From the NCBI GenBank assembly GCA_022113835.1, contig JAILWY010000029.1, forward strand, positions 2,490,001 to 2,554,000: DNA of 64,000 nucleotides, read 5' to 3'. The DNA is from Atopsyche davidsoni (lineage: Eukaryota; Arthropoda; Insecta; Trichoptera; Hydrobiosidae). Positions within the stretch are counted from its first letter, which is position 1; each line of letters begins with the position of its first letter. This document shows, piece after piece, positions 1 to 9,764 of this stretch. Made by a program: the position numbers and the translations under genes. The notes under the pieces are model-generated. The model saw only the letters and a list, made by a program, of their open reading frames with translations, was not told where the DNA came from and searched no databases.

Positions 1-1963
1 GCTTCGTATGTGCAAGCTTATGTATGTCCAAAGAACTTTTACGGTTACATTTAAAAGAGCATTGGTCGCACTCGTAGGGCTTATCAGCGGTGTGAATGAG
101 TTTGTGTCTGTACAAGCCCCTTTTGTCTCTACACCTGTACAAACATTGATCACAAGCAAACGGTTTTTCACCCGTATGAATAAGTTTGTGCATTACCAAA
201 GAGCTAACCTGATTGCAAGTAAATGAACATTGTTCGCACCCGTATAGCTTCTTAGCGGTGTGGATGAGCCGATGTCTGGTCAGGCTTGCTTTATTTCTGC
301 ACCTGAAATCGCACTCATCACAAGTAAAGGGCTTCTCGTCGGAATGCTTGCGTTTGTGCGAATTCAGGTGAGCCTTCAGATTGCATGTATACGAACATTG
401 ATCGCAGCTGAATAACTTCTCACCAGTATGCGCAAGTCTGTGTATAGCCAAAGAGTACTTCTGAATACAGGTATATGAACATTGGTCACACGCAAAGGGC
501 CTCTCGGAGGTATGAGTGAGTTTGTGTCTTGATAAGTCTCTTTTGTTCTTGGATATGTATGAACATTGGCCGCAAATATAAGGCATGTCCTTGATTGGTT
601 TTCCTCTGAAAGCGTCTATTTTATTTGTAGATTTAACTGTGAGTTGGTTACACGAAAGTACATTTTCTGAAGTTAGAGTTTGTCTGTTTACGTTTGATGC
701 GATTTGACTTGCAGATGAACAACCGGGAGGACCTTTTACATCAGTCATCAGAGCACTAGATTCGGGCCTCTTCAGTCTCAAAGTATTTCGAAAAATCTGC
801 AATGAAGAAACATTCACTTGGTCACAATGTGGAAAAATAATTACAATACATTCTAACCTCGAATTACGAGAATGAAGACGACATTGTAGAGCTGGTGGCG
901 GAACATCACCGACAGAATGATGGATATGCATCACGAGTGACACCAAAAAGCTATCTAGAAAAATATAGAAATCAATGCAAAATCTTATAGAAAAGACAAC
1001 CCGAATAAGTACTAAGAATATGATTGTTTAACAAAAATGCAATGTCACATTTCTGGATGGAGGTTCCGTATTAAAGACAACAGGTAATAAATTAAATTTC
1101 TTTATTTTAAAATTGAATAATAAAAAATATTAAATGGTATTATTAATATACGAGTGATTCATAACTGATTAAGCTAAGGCGTGCGCTCCATACAAGCAAA
1201 AAACCAATACATTCATTTTTGAAGCTAAAAAAAATATCTTTCTAACAGGTCCTGAACGTCGAAAGCTTCACTCGTGCTAAGAATCTGAGTCAAAAAGTCT
1301 GAAACTCACAACAGATCTGACTTCGATCAGATCACCGATTCGATTCCAATCTTTCTATCTATTTTATAGAGACGTGGATTAACATCGATAGTAATTGCAC
1401 GACAATATTACCTGTTCAACAACCAATTTAGATGTAACTGCTCGATGTCGGTTCAACAATGTTTTGTCAACATTGAATCCTTCTAAATTAATATCATTTT
1501 CTTTATAGACATTAGATTGGCAGCTCGACGTTTCATTGCGTTCTTCTTTTTGGAGATTTTCTTGCTCAAACGTTATCGGCACACAAATCTCTTTTGAATC
1601 ATTAATTTCTTGTTTGACATGATTGTTTATGTTTGATTCTTCAACCTCCGTCTTTTTTTCTTTATATTCAGAGGATTGGTAAAAAGAACCTGTATTTCCC
1701 GCGGCATCTTTAGTGTTTTCTTGTTTAATAAACGACAAATCGTAAGTAGTTGGTAAATGAATCCCTTTCAAGTCGATGACCTCTTGCTTGATTTGCTTGT
1801 GGTCATTAAATTCTGATTTTTGTATATTATTTTCTTCATTCTCTAAAGACTGGTAACCGCTCGTGCCATTCTGATAATTTTCTTCATTAACAGACGCGTC
1901 GTAAATAATTGGTAGAATATTATTTTCCGAATCAGTTATTTCCTGTTTAATGTTTACGTCCAT
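1..1963 (-). CDS. C2H2 zinc-finger protein A (3' end beyond window)
   Basis: Probable DNA-binding nuclear regulator. Exon 1 is 1412-1963 (ATG at 1963, 184 codons) and ends at donor CAG/GTAATA. Exon 2 is 1-796 after acceptor TTGCAG and stays open to the window edge; both junctions are phase 0. Exon 2 has about 65 residues of linker and then seven visible C2H2 fingers of CX2CX12HX3H type (for example YICGQCSY and FACDQCSYTC), joined by TGEK-like linkers; more may follow outside. Exon 1 is acidic and carries four SUMO-consensus motifs (IKQE at K6, K59 and K80, VKQE at K117) within a three-fold internal repeat (IKQE...LPxxYD...YQS). It shares its start (MDVNIKQEI) and its exon-1 end (RHRAV) with genes B, C and D in this window, so they are paralogues. 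Transcribed divergently from gene B. Target and partners cannot be read from sequence. Confidence 0.88.
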
Positions 1964-2469
1964 TTAAACGCAATAATTCACCAGTTTTTATTTATTATAA
2001 ACAAAAATAAATTAAACTATTTTTTCAAAGTATACGTTTTAACGGCATTAAACGATCTTTCAACATTGTAAACATTATTTTCAAACACCCTCAAAGGCCC
2101 TGACGTCCGCACAGACAAAACAAATGAATTAACAAAATGACTTAATCGAGTGTTGCCAACTAGAAAAATTTCCTGTGATATTAATTGCCACTCCTTAATA
2201 TACTTTTTTTTTAAGTCGTAGGCATTCTTAATAATTTGTTGCTTAGCAGCAAAGTAGCGAATTTAATTTTTAAATGTGCTAGATTCTTACAACGGCTTTT
2301 TTTTTTCTAAATGCCGAAATTTTTGCAGGCCGTGGAGCTGTACTTTTACAATTATTATTTTTTTTTTTTACTCAAGACTGGCAACACTCAACTGTCAATC
2401 TGTCAGGCGCATTTTCTGTCGCTATGTTAAAATATCGGCATAACTTTTGCCTTGTTGATTTGCGCTAAA
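1964..2469. promoter_or_regulatory. Divergent promoter between zinc-finger genes A and B
   Basis: About 500 bp separates the two start codons of oppositely oriented paralogues. It contains the 11-mer TGGCAACACTC twice, each on the sense strand of the gene it precedes: at 2379-2389 for gene B (about 80 bp upstream) and as its complement at 2148-2158 for gene A (about 185 bp upstream). Gene C has the same 11-mer at 8045-8055. The motif loosely resembles Drosophila core-promoter Motif 1 (YGGTCACACTR). Transcription start sites are not visible; assigning this as core promoter is inference. Confidence 0.5.
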
Positions 2470-4933
2470 ATGGATATCAAAGTCAAGCATGAAGTCACTA
2501 ATCCTATCGAAAGCCCCGCCCCGATCGTGTTCAGTGTATTGGCAATTAAACGAGAAGATTTCAGTGATACCGTGTCCAACATTTCACCTTTCAACTTTAA
2601 AGAAGTTGAAATAGAATACGATGTAGACAATGGTCACGCCAACAACTCGCAGGACCTACCCATTACCAGCAGGGCGTTGGTTATTGAACAAGAGAAAGTC
2701 CAAAATACTTCGAGCAAACAATTGAATGCGCAGAAATTAAAATGGACGAATTTTGAAACATTTGAATGTGCAGAAATTGAAAAGGATGAATTTTATGATG
2801 AAAAAGCTGAATCTGATCGACAGAGAGCAATAATGTGCTTGCATTCAAACGATACTGACCAGGTACCCTCGAATTATACTATACACATGATTGTATTATG
2901 TATATATAAATAATATTTTTATTTTTGATGTGTCTATTGCAGATTGGTTCAACACTGAAGTTTGTAAACATATCAATTGATCAAGATGCATTAGAAATAG
3001 ATCAATCTTTTGGTTATGACCGATGTTTGTATACTTGTAATACAAAGAGTCATTTAATCAAACACAAACGTAAGCAAAACTCACGGTTATAACATATATA
3101 AATATAATCTGTCTTGCTGAAAATACATATAATTTAATGTTTGCAACTTCATCTTTAAATTGTTGTTTGATAGATCTGAATTCGATCTTTAAATATCTGA
3201 CTTTAAAATTTAAAATTAAAAAAAGGGGTGGGTTAATAATAACAAAGCTTCTGATTTTCAGTCAAAAAACCTGCATTGACTCCGGCAGAAAGAATGAGAT
3301 CTTATCGGGTGCGTCAGCGAAGAAAACAAATGGAAATAATTTCATCTCCTCTGGAATCGAAACAGAACTACAAAAATAATAAAAATTCACAGTCAAAGGG
3401 TGAGTTCTCTATATTCTATCACAATCATTCCAATTTCACTAGTCCATTACCGATCCTTTACAAGCGCTCAGCAGAATGGCAGCTATGCACAAGGGGAGGA
3501 AAAATAGAAACCTAGAGTTGAAAAGATCAGTCAGAAAAAACCTTATTTTTACAGACAATAAATCTCCATTATCGGCAGCAGAAAGAATGAGAGCATATCG
3601 CCTACGTCAACGAGAAAAACTGATGGAAAAAACTTCGGATCCTAAAATTAATCCACAGGATGACTGCCAGAGTAACGAAATTGAACGGTCACGTGTGTTG
3701 TCAACTGCCAGTGATGATGACTCCGAGATAGGTAGGTGTTTTCATTTAAATTAACTTCTAATTTAAAGAATTGATAATATATGGGATAATATATTAGAAG
3801 TATGGGATTTTATAGGCAAGAAACCTCCGCTGACGCCAGCTGAAAGAACCAGAGCCTTTCGTTTGCGTCAGCGAGAAAAGCGGATGGCAAAAAATTTTAC
3901 CCTTACAAAAATTCAACTAGATAATTGTGGAAATAATGCAATCGAACCGTCAATGAGTGAGTATTTCTATTTTGATGAAGTTTCTTGAGTGTGAAGCCGT
4001 GTCGATTCCCTGGTGCGTTTTCTCATCCCACCACACAGTATGTGGATGATGAAAACTCTTATTCATTCTTTATATATTCGTTCTTCGAAGATGGCTGTAC
4101 ATTTGAAAAACTTTTTCATTCAAGAAAATAATTTCACTAACCAAAACTTTCAATCATATGCATTTTAACTTTTTAAATTTTCATATTCAACACAGACTAT
4201 ATTTTTACAGAAAAAAAACCTCCCTTGACACCTGCAGAGAGAGCGAGGGCTTATCGACTACGTAAACAGCAAAAACTAAAGGTCAGTAATTAATTTGTGT
4301 TCTTATTGTATTCTCCCTTAGAAAACCATGAACGGACATAGAGATATGTTAAATTCCTCTCCGGAAAGCCATCTAACGAAGAAGATATAAGAAACAAATT
4401 ACTAGTACTGTCATTTTCATAATGCTTTATCTAATTACTTAGCTTTAGTTATTAAATCTATGAATCTGATAGGTCTTAATTTTAGAAATCAGTTTTAGCG
4501 GAGCACTGATGATAGTCTTTGGAATTGGGGATCGCGTTGTACAAACACAAACTAATCCTTGCACCTATAGGCCGGTGAACACTTCCAAAATCTTCACGCT
4601 TTGTATTTTTAACACACTCCAGAGACAGTTAGTATAAATATGATTATTTGTTCAGTTATTCATAATTCTTTTATTATCTTCACAGGCGCAGGGCCACGGT
4701 TGAAAGGTGCAGAGAGGACGACGGCTTTCCCTCGACGTCTTTATGAAAGACAAAGTGAAACAAGGAATGAAAACTCAACACAAAAGATCGGGTGCTGGAG
4801 GATTTTAAAACTTGAAGAAACCAATGGTTTTGTTTTAAAACGAAACGATAATGAAATCAAGTCCTTTACTGTAATTTTATCAGCGGCATGCGGTCTATGC
4901 AGTAAATACCTTATAAAAGTCTTGAAAAAATAA
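2470..4933 (+). CDS. Zinc-finger paralogue B with PAERxRAYR exon array
   Basis: Exons read by phase: 2470-2862, 2943-3069, 3262-3399, 3555-3731, 3816-3956, then either 4211-4293 (stop TAA) or 4686-4933 (stop TAA). Start chosen because MDIKVKHEV aligns with the starts of A and D. Exon 1 (131 codons) is the usual acidic SUMO-motif exon. Exon 2 ends in a decayed C2H2 finger (YDRCLYTCNTKSHLIKHK) whose first Cys is Tyr and whose last His would be Gln; a donor (AAAC/GTAAGC) cuts it off. Each later exon encodes one copy of a basic motif close to KKPPLTPAERxRAYRLRQREK. Exons 3, 4 and 5 are 138, 177 and 141 nt, all phase 1-1. Exon 6 ends in phase 0 if spliced, so it best serves as an alternative last exon (352 aa); skipping it joins exon 7 in frame (407 aa). 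I do not recognise the module as a named domain; it could be a short basic nucleic-acid or protein contact. Confidence 0.72.
3262..4800 (+). repeat. Tandem exon array encoding PAERxRAYRLRQ modules (five copies)
   Basis: Copies begin at 3262 (KKPALTPAERMRSYRVRQRR), 3555 (NKSPLSAAERMRAYRLRQRE), 3816 (KKPPLTPAERTRAFRLRQRE), 4211 (KKPPLTPAERARAYRLRKQQ) and 4686 (AGPRLKGAERTTAFPRRLYE, degenerate). In every copy the module starts a few bases after the acceptor, always with one base carried over from the previous exon. The intervening introns are 85-404 nt. Equal phase and position in each exon imply duplication of a whole exon with its flanking intron. The last copy has lost key Arg/Tyr positions, suggesting decay at the 3' end. 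Confidence 0.8.
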
Positions 4934-5093
4934 TTGAGGATATTTTTAAAATTTGCAATCGCAGAATGACTTGAATTTGGTAAGTATACAATTTGTGAAA
5001 TACAGTATAAAATGTTGTAGTTTTTATTGAGAATTCACTGCTTATTTCTATTATTTTGATACAGAAGGTTACAAGTACTCTTTATTGTCACAA

Positions 5094-5099
5094 AATAAA
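5094..5099 (+). terminator. Polyadenylation signal of gene B
   Basis: AATAAA about 160 bp after the distal stop codon (4931-4933) and before the MITE at 5261. Position and spacing fit a cleavage/polyadenylation signal for the long isoform. Confidence 0.5.
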
Positions 5100-5260
5100 T
5101 TCTTCACCGAAGAACATAAATCCTCCCAACCCTAAATAACGAGAATGGTACCAAAATTGTCATAATATATATTTCAAACCTTTACATCTAGTTTTCCATC
5201 AACAATCCACCCCACTCGTCTCTTAGCACCAGTGCACCAGACCCTGCTTCGGTTTAGCTC

Positions 5261-5915
5261 TTAACACATTGTGATCGGGAGACGCATAAATGCGTTCCTC
5301 GCTGCTTGGCGCTAGAGGCCGGGAGACGCATTTATGCGTTTTGCATAGACTGGCGGTGGTATACGGGAAACGGATGACCGCTCGCTTTACCCGAGCAGGT
5401 ACCGGTGCCGTATCTTTTGCCAGCTGTTTACAAACATTAGACCACCTGACGACACAAACAAATATCGAAGTATTTGAAACCATGGTCATAAAAAATAACG
5501 GTAAACTATACACAACAGAACACAATAGTTATTACTGCAAACTAAATATATAGAGACTGTGTTTTGTACGCTATCGCGTTGACGCATTATTAGGTTGTTT
5601 TGTTTCTGATTAGATCTAATAAAAAATTTCAAAAATATTGTGATTTTTTATAACAATGTAATTTTGATCGTAAAAGTGTGTTTTTCGCTTTCCATTTCAT
5701 TTATTGTATAGTAATTTTGTGTACAAAACATGTATGTATAATAAATAAATAAAGCAATTATTTTAGATTGACACTAAAAGTTTTTTTGAAAAATACCCAA
5801 TAGTTCGAAAGATATGGCTATTTTACAGAAACTGTAATTTGAGACGTATATATCAAAAAAACCCCCGATCTCAGCCCCTAGGTGACAAAAAAATCACCCG
5901 ATCACAATGTGTTAA
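5261..5915. mobile_element. piggyBac-type MITE flanked by TTAA
   Basis: A perfect 19-bp inverted repeat bounds the element: TTAACACATTGTGATCGGG at 5261-5279 and its exact complement at 5897-5915. The outer TTAA on both sides is the classic piggyBac target duplication. The interior has no long ORF, so it is non-autonomous. Just inside the left end are two near-identical palindromic blocks, GGGAGACGCATAAATGCGTT (5277-5296) and the same with ATTT in the centre (5321-5340); such subterminal repeats are often transposase-binding sites. Identity of the mobilising transposase is inferred only from TTAA. Confidence 0.82.
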
Positions 5916-6189
5916 TAGCAGGTAATGAGCAGAATAGATCCGACACTATTAATACATCAACCAAAGATGCATCCACGTATGTAGCCGTGCGAGACAGCCA
6001 ATAATTTAAGATAGAAGTCGGCATTGTTGGATGGTTAATCCTCGGTTGACCAATGAAAGGCTCGTTATCCAATTTCAGACGGTCTTTATTGAAAATAATT
6101 TGTACATATTCATACCTTAGCAGATACTTTGTGTTTGTGGATTTGAATTTGTCAGGAAGATGGCTCCCTGCCAATATTAACAGAAGCGA

Positions 6190-6335
6190 CAGCATTAGGC
6201 TGAAAAGCACTCGGTGGCCGGCTCAATGGATCGTGACCCCAATAATGACAGTTTGGGATTCGCCTGCCAGGGAACAAACTGGGGACCTTTCGATCAAGAA
6301 TCCTCGGTCTGACCACTAAGCCGATAACGATTATC
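6190..6335 (-). repeat. tRNA-derived SINE-like fragment
   Basis: On the minus strand the segment reads GGCTTAGTGGTCAGA, close to a pol III A box, then about 25 bases later TTGATCGAAAGG, close to a B box. Order and spacing fit a tRNA-related SINE head. No other copy was found in the window and boundaries are uncertain. Confidence 0.4.
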
Positions 6336-6728
6336 TAGAGATCAATTTCTTGTATTTGTTTTAAGTTTTGTCTTCATCAGCTTCCCTTACGTAAGCGTTG
6401 AATAGTCGAGCAAACATATTCTATGAGGTTATCTGTAAAAGTTACAATAAATATATTATAACGGCATTCATATAACTATCACAGGAACGGATATATAGTG
6501 AATATTTACTTACATCTATGTATAACTGATCATCACATAAATACGGTGGTTCCTCTTAATCATCACAATAAATAGCTCCGCGGTTCAATGCTAAGCAGTT
6601 GAATCGCCGTATTGAGGACTTGAAGATGATTTTTTCATCTCAAGCTGTAAGAAACCCAGTTTCAATGTAAATATCAGTATATTAATCCTCTATTAATTAT
6701 AGAGATTTGATCTTAACACGTAGCAACT

Positions 6729-7957
6729 CTACGGAAGCGAAGGAGGTTTATCACCATGAGAACGTTTATGTCTGAACAGATTCCTCCTACAATTGCACCT
6801 GAAATCACACTGATCACAAGCAAAGGGCTTTTCGCCGGTGTGTCTGAGTTTGTGCGTTGCGAGTATGCTTTTCCGATTGGACCTGTACGCACACTGATCA
6901 CAAGCAAAGGGTTTCTCTCCGGAATGTGTCAATTTGTGCGTGCTTAATTTACTGTTATCGTTGCACCCAAACGAACATTGGTCGCAATGAAATAGCTTTT
7001 CCCCCGTGTGCGACAGCTTGTGTATGGTCAAATGGCTCTTTTGGTTGCAAGTGTACGAACATTGGTCACATCTGTACGGCCTCTCCGTAGAATGGATGCG
7101 TTTATGCCTCAACAAATTCATATTGTCCGTGCACTTGAAAGGACATGCGTCGCAAGCAAAAGGCTTCTCTCCCGTGTGCTTAAGTTTGTGTATCGTCAAA
7201 TGACGGCTCCTTTTACAAGTATACGAACATTGATTGCAAGCAAATGGTTTTGCGTCGGAGTGGTGATGCTTGGGTTTTTGTATGTTTAAACAACCTTTTT
7301 GTGTATATTTAAGCTGCTCGTAAAAAAGGAGATTGGCGGCATCAGATATGGGTCTGTCTATTTGCAATGTGTGACGGCTTGTAGACGAACTGCAGGGAAA
7401 GTTTTTTCCATCTACGGCCAAGTTCATTTTATCAATATTCAACGTTGACGCGCTATGGACAAGGTTGGCGTGATATATCTGTAACATAAACAATAACATT
7501 AAATATTAAGTTTAATTCTTTGAGATGAAATTTGTATTTGACAGATACAATTTGTAAGCAAATTTTATGGTATGTATGCATTTATAAAATTAAACCCTTG
7601 AGACAGTAGTACCTGCTTTCTAAGAACCTCTGAAGAGACTCCTCTATCTCGTTTCAACGCAGCCTTATCAGCCCCGTATTCTTCCATGACTACTTCCACA
7701 TACTCGAGAGGTTCATACGTAGACGCATCGCTGCTGGCGTCGATCTGGATATTTTCTTGTTTAAAAGATAATACATTTCCTGTGGAATTATTCAGCTGAG
7801 GTTTGCCCAAGTCATGTTTCACTTCAAGCTCCTTGATTTTTTTGAAGGTTTCGGCTGGCATCAATTTTTCTCGTTTGACCTTGGAGCCGCTGTTTATTTT
7901 TGAGTGTAGTTTTTTGTCAGAGTCTATTCTTACTTTCTTGATGCGATGAATCTCCAT
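6729..7957 (-). CDS. C2H2 zinc-finger protein C (six fingers)
   Basis: Complete two-exon gene. Exon 1 is 7613-7957 (ATG at 7957, 115 codons, donor CAG/GTACTA). Exon 2 is 6729-7478 after acceptor TTACAG; both junctions phase 0, total 364 aa. The finger exon has an N-terminal linker of about 75 residues and six C2H2 fingers, beginning FACNQCSYTC and ending FACDQCDFRC, with HTGEKPFACD-type linkers. Exon 1 carries VKRE and FKQE (SUMO-consensus-like) and ends with EEYGADKAALKRDRGV, matching the conserved exon-1 end of A, B and D. The finger order (SYTC, PFKC, SYTC, xFxC, AYRS, xFRC) parallels the first six fingers of gene D, supporting recent common origin. Presumed sequence-specific nuclear DNA-binding protein; target unknown. 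Confidence 0.9.
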
Positions 7958-8044
7958 TTCACCGAAACCCGGCAGCTGTCTCTAATCGAAAAGTAACGAG
8001 ACAAACATACCGGACTTGATAATCACAAAGTGACAGCCGCCACT

Positions 8045-8055
8045 GAGTGTTGCCA
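8045..8055 (-). promoter_or_regulatory. TGGCAACACTC motif upstream of gene C
   Basis: Exact 11-mer, sense orientation, about 88 bp upstream of the gene C start codon. It matches the copies upstream of A and B. A weaker copy (TGTTGCCAGC on the plus strand) lies about 40 bp further out. Confidence 0.4.
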
Positions 8056-8099
8056 GCACAGACAAAAATAACGGTAGTACTTAATGTTGCCAGCAAAAT

Positions 8100-9450
8100 A
8101 AATAAAAGCGGCATGCCACCCAACAATAATTGATTCGATTCTTAGCAAAAATAATTTATTATAATTATGCAAAAACTACAGTTCAACTTTCTTTGCTTTG
8201 CCTGCAAAATGCTCTCGTCTGATGGACCAGAATTTTTGGTGCGCAAAAATCTGACAGATCAGATCCAAGCGCGTCATCATGTGCAAAAAAATATTGTTTT
8301 AACAGCATGGTAATTATTAATTTCAATGTTTAAGAAATTTATTGAATAATCAAACTAATTTGCAATGAAATGTTGTTTTTGAGGTAAATAAAACATAAGT
8401 CAATATTTTTATAAAATTCTTCATATATTAATATATCTTTTTATTATAATATTACAGCCTTTCCTACTACAAACTGAACAGACAAAATTCCACCAAAGCC
8501 ATACATTGTGATATTTTGATAATATCAATTCAAATCCTCTAATCAGAGGTTACAAAGATGTGTACGTTAACACTTCACATTTATAATTACCCTCTTCTCA
8601 GAGCACTTGGTCAAGTATACTATTTGTAACATTTGTACATCTCTGTTCGCATACCCCGTTTTCCCTATATAGCAATCTACACATCTGAAAACCAGCCGCG
8701 ACCTTGGGCCTGGTATAAGGCGAGAAACTCGACAGAGACAGTTTTCTAATATAAACAAAAATAATTACTACAAATGTGTTCAAGAGATGCAACCTCAGGA
8801 TCGAAGTAAAGTTACCGATTTCTTAACCCCAGCTACGTTGTTTCTTAGAGATTAGTATAATCTATACCAGCTCACATTGGCAGCACGCCTTTCATTGTAT
8901 GCAACAATAAAAAAAAAAAACCGACAAGGTGTTACAAATAAAATGAATGCTCTTCACTTATCGTGAGCCAACCTTGCTTCATTGCTAATAACCTATCATA
9001 GTTTTTCTACCCTTGAGGTATTTTGTATATATTTGTTCCAAGAACAATATTTATAAATATAAATGTTTATACATCATTCTATGGGTCAACCATAATATTA
9101 CTATAATTGGAATGGCATGAGATTATAAAACATTCAAAAATATAGGAACAACTCAATACCGTCCTCGCAGACGTCTAAACTCTTAAAACATAATACAATG
9201 ATTTTTGTATCACAATACAAATTCGCACAATACAAGTAGCAACAGACGCCAGATGAGTATCATCAAAAGGCCGTACCCAGAACCTTCGGGCTGTTAAACT
9301 GCTCGAGCTACAACCTAAATATCATATTCCTTCAAAGAGCCAGAAGCTTTATTTATTACGACAGAATACTTCAGATGAAGAGCTCATCGCGCAATTAAAC
9401 TCTGATAAACTGCGATAAAAATTATAATCTCGACATATTGTCAAGTCGAT
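8100..9450. other. AT-rich intergenic DNA, no gene recognised
   Basis: I see no coding signature, splice-framed exon or known repeat here. The short open frames near 8570-8790 lack recognisable motifs. Copies of the unclassified repeat family start at about 9455. Confidence 0.5.
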
Positions 9451-9764
9451 ATTTAGTCTCAACCAATTTCACTCAGCAAATGTACAACAAACACGCCGGA
9501 AGGCATCGAGTACTAAGTAAATGAAATTGTAAGCTATGGCTCGTGATCGGATCACTGCGGCAACAGAGGTGCTGACCATCTGAACCCTAGCAGAGTAGTT
9601 TGGAAAACTTTGTTTTTCTTAAGAATCAAATTTTTTTATTCAAAGTTTCCTTACGCATGCAAAATCACAGCTAAAAAGTTGAAAAAAAAATACATATAAA
9701 CTTCCGCTGCACCTAGCTGCAAGTCTTACATCACAATCACACAGCGATTCAAAGCCAACTCGAG

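Noticed and set aside
4211..4281. Splicing of the fourth module exon directly to 4686
   Set aside because: It would arrive in phase 0 and hit a stop after five codons (GCG CAG GGC CAC GGT TGA); readthrough to TAA or skipping is more consistent.
5223..5553. 100- and 87-codon frames in the MITE left end
   Set aside because: They overlap the terminal inverted and palindromic repeats and show no transposase motif.
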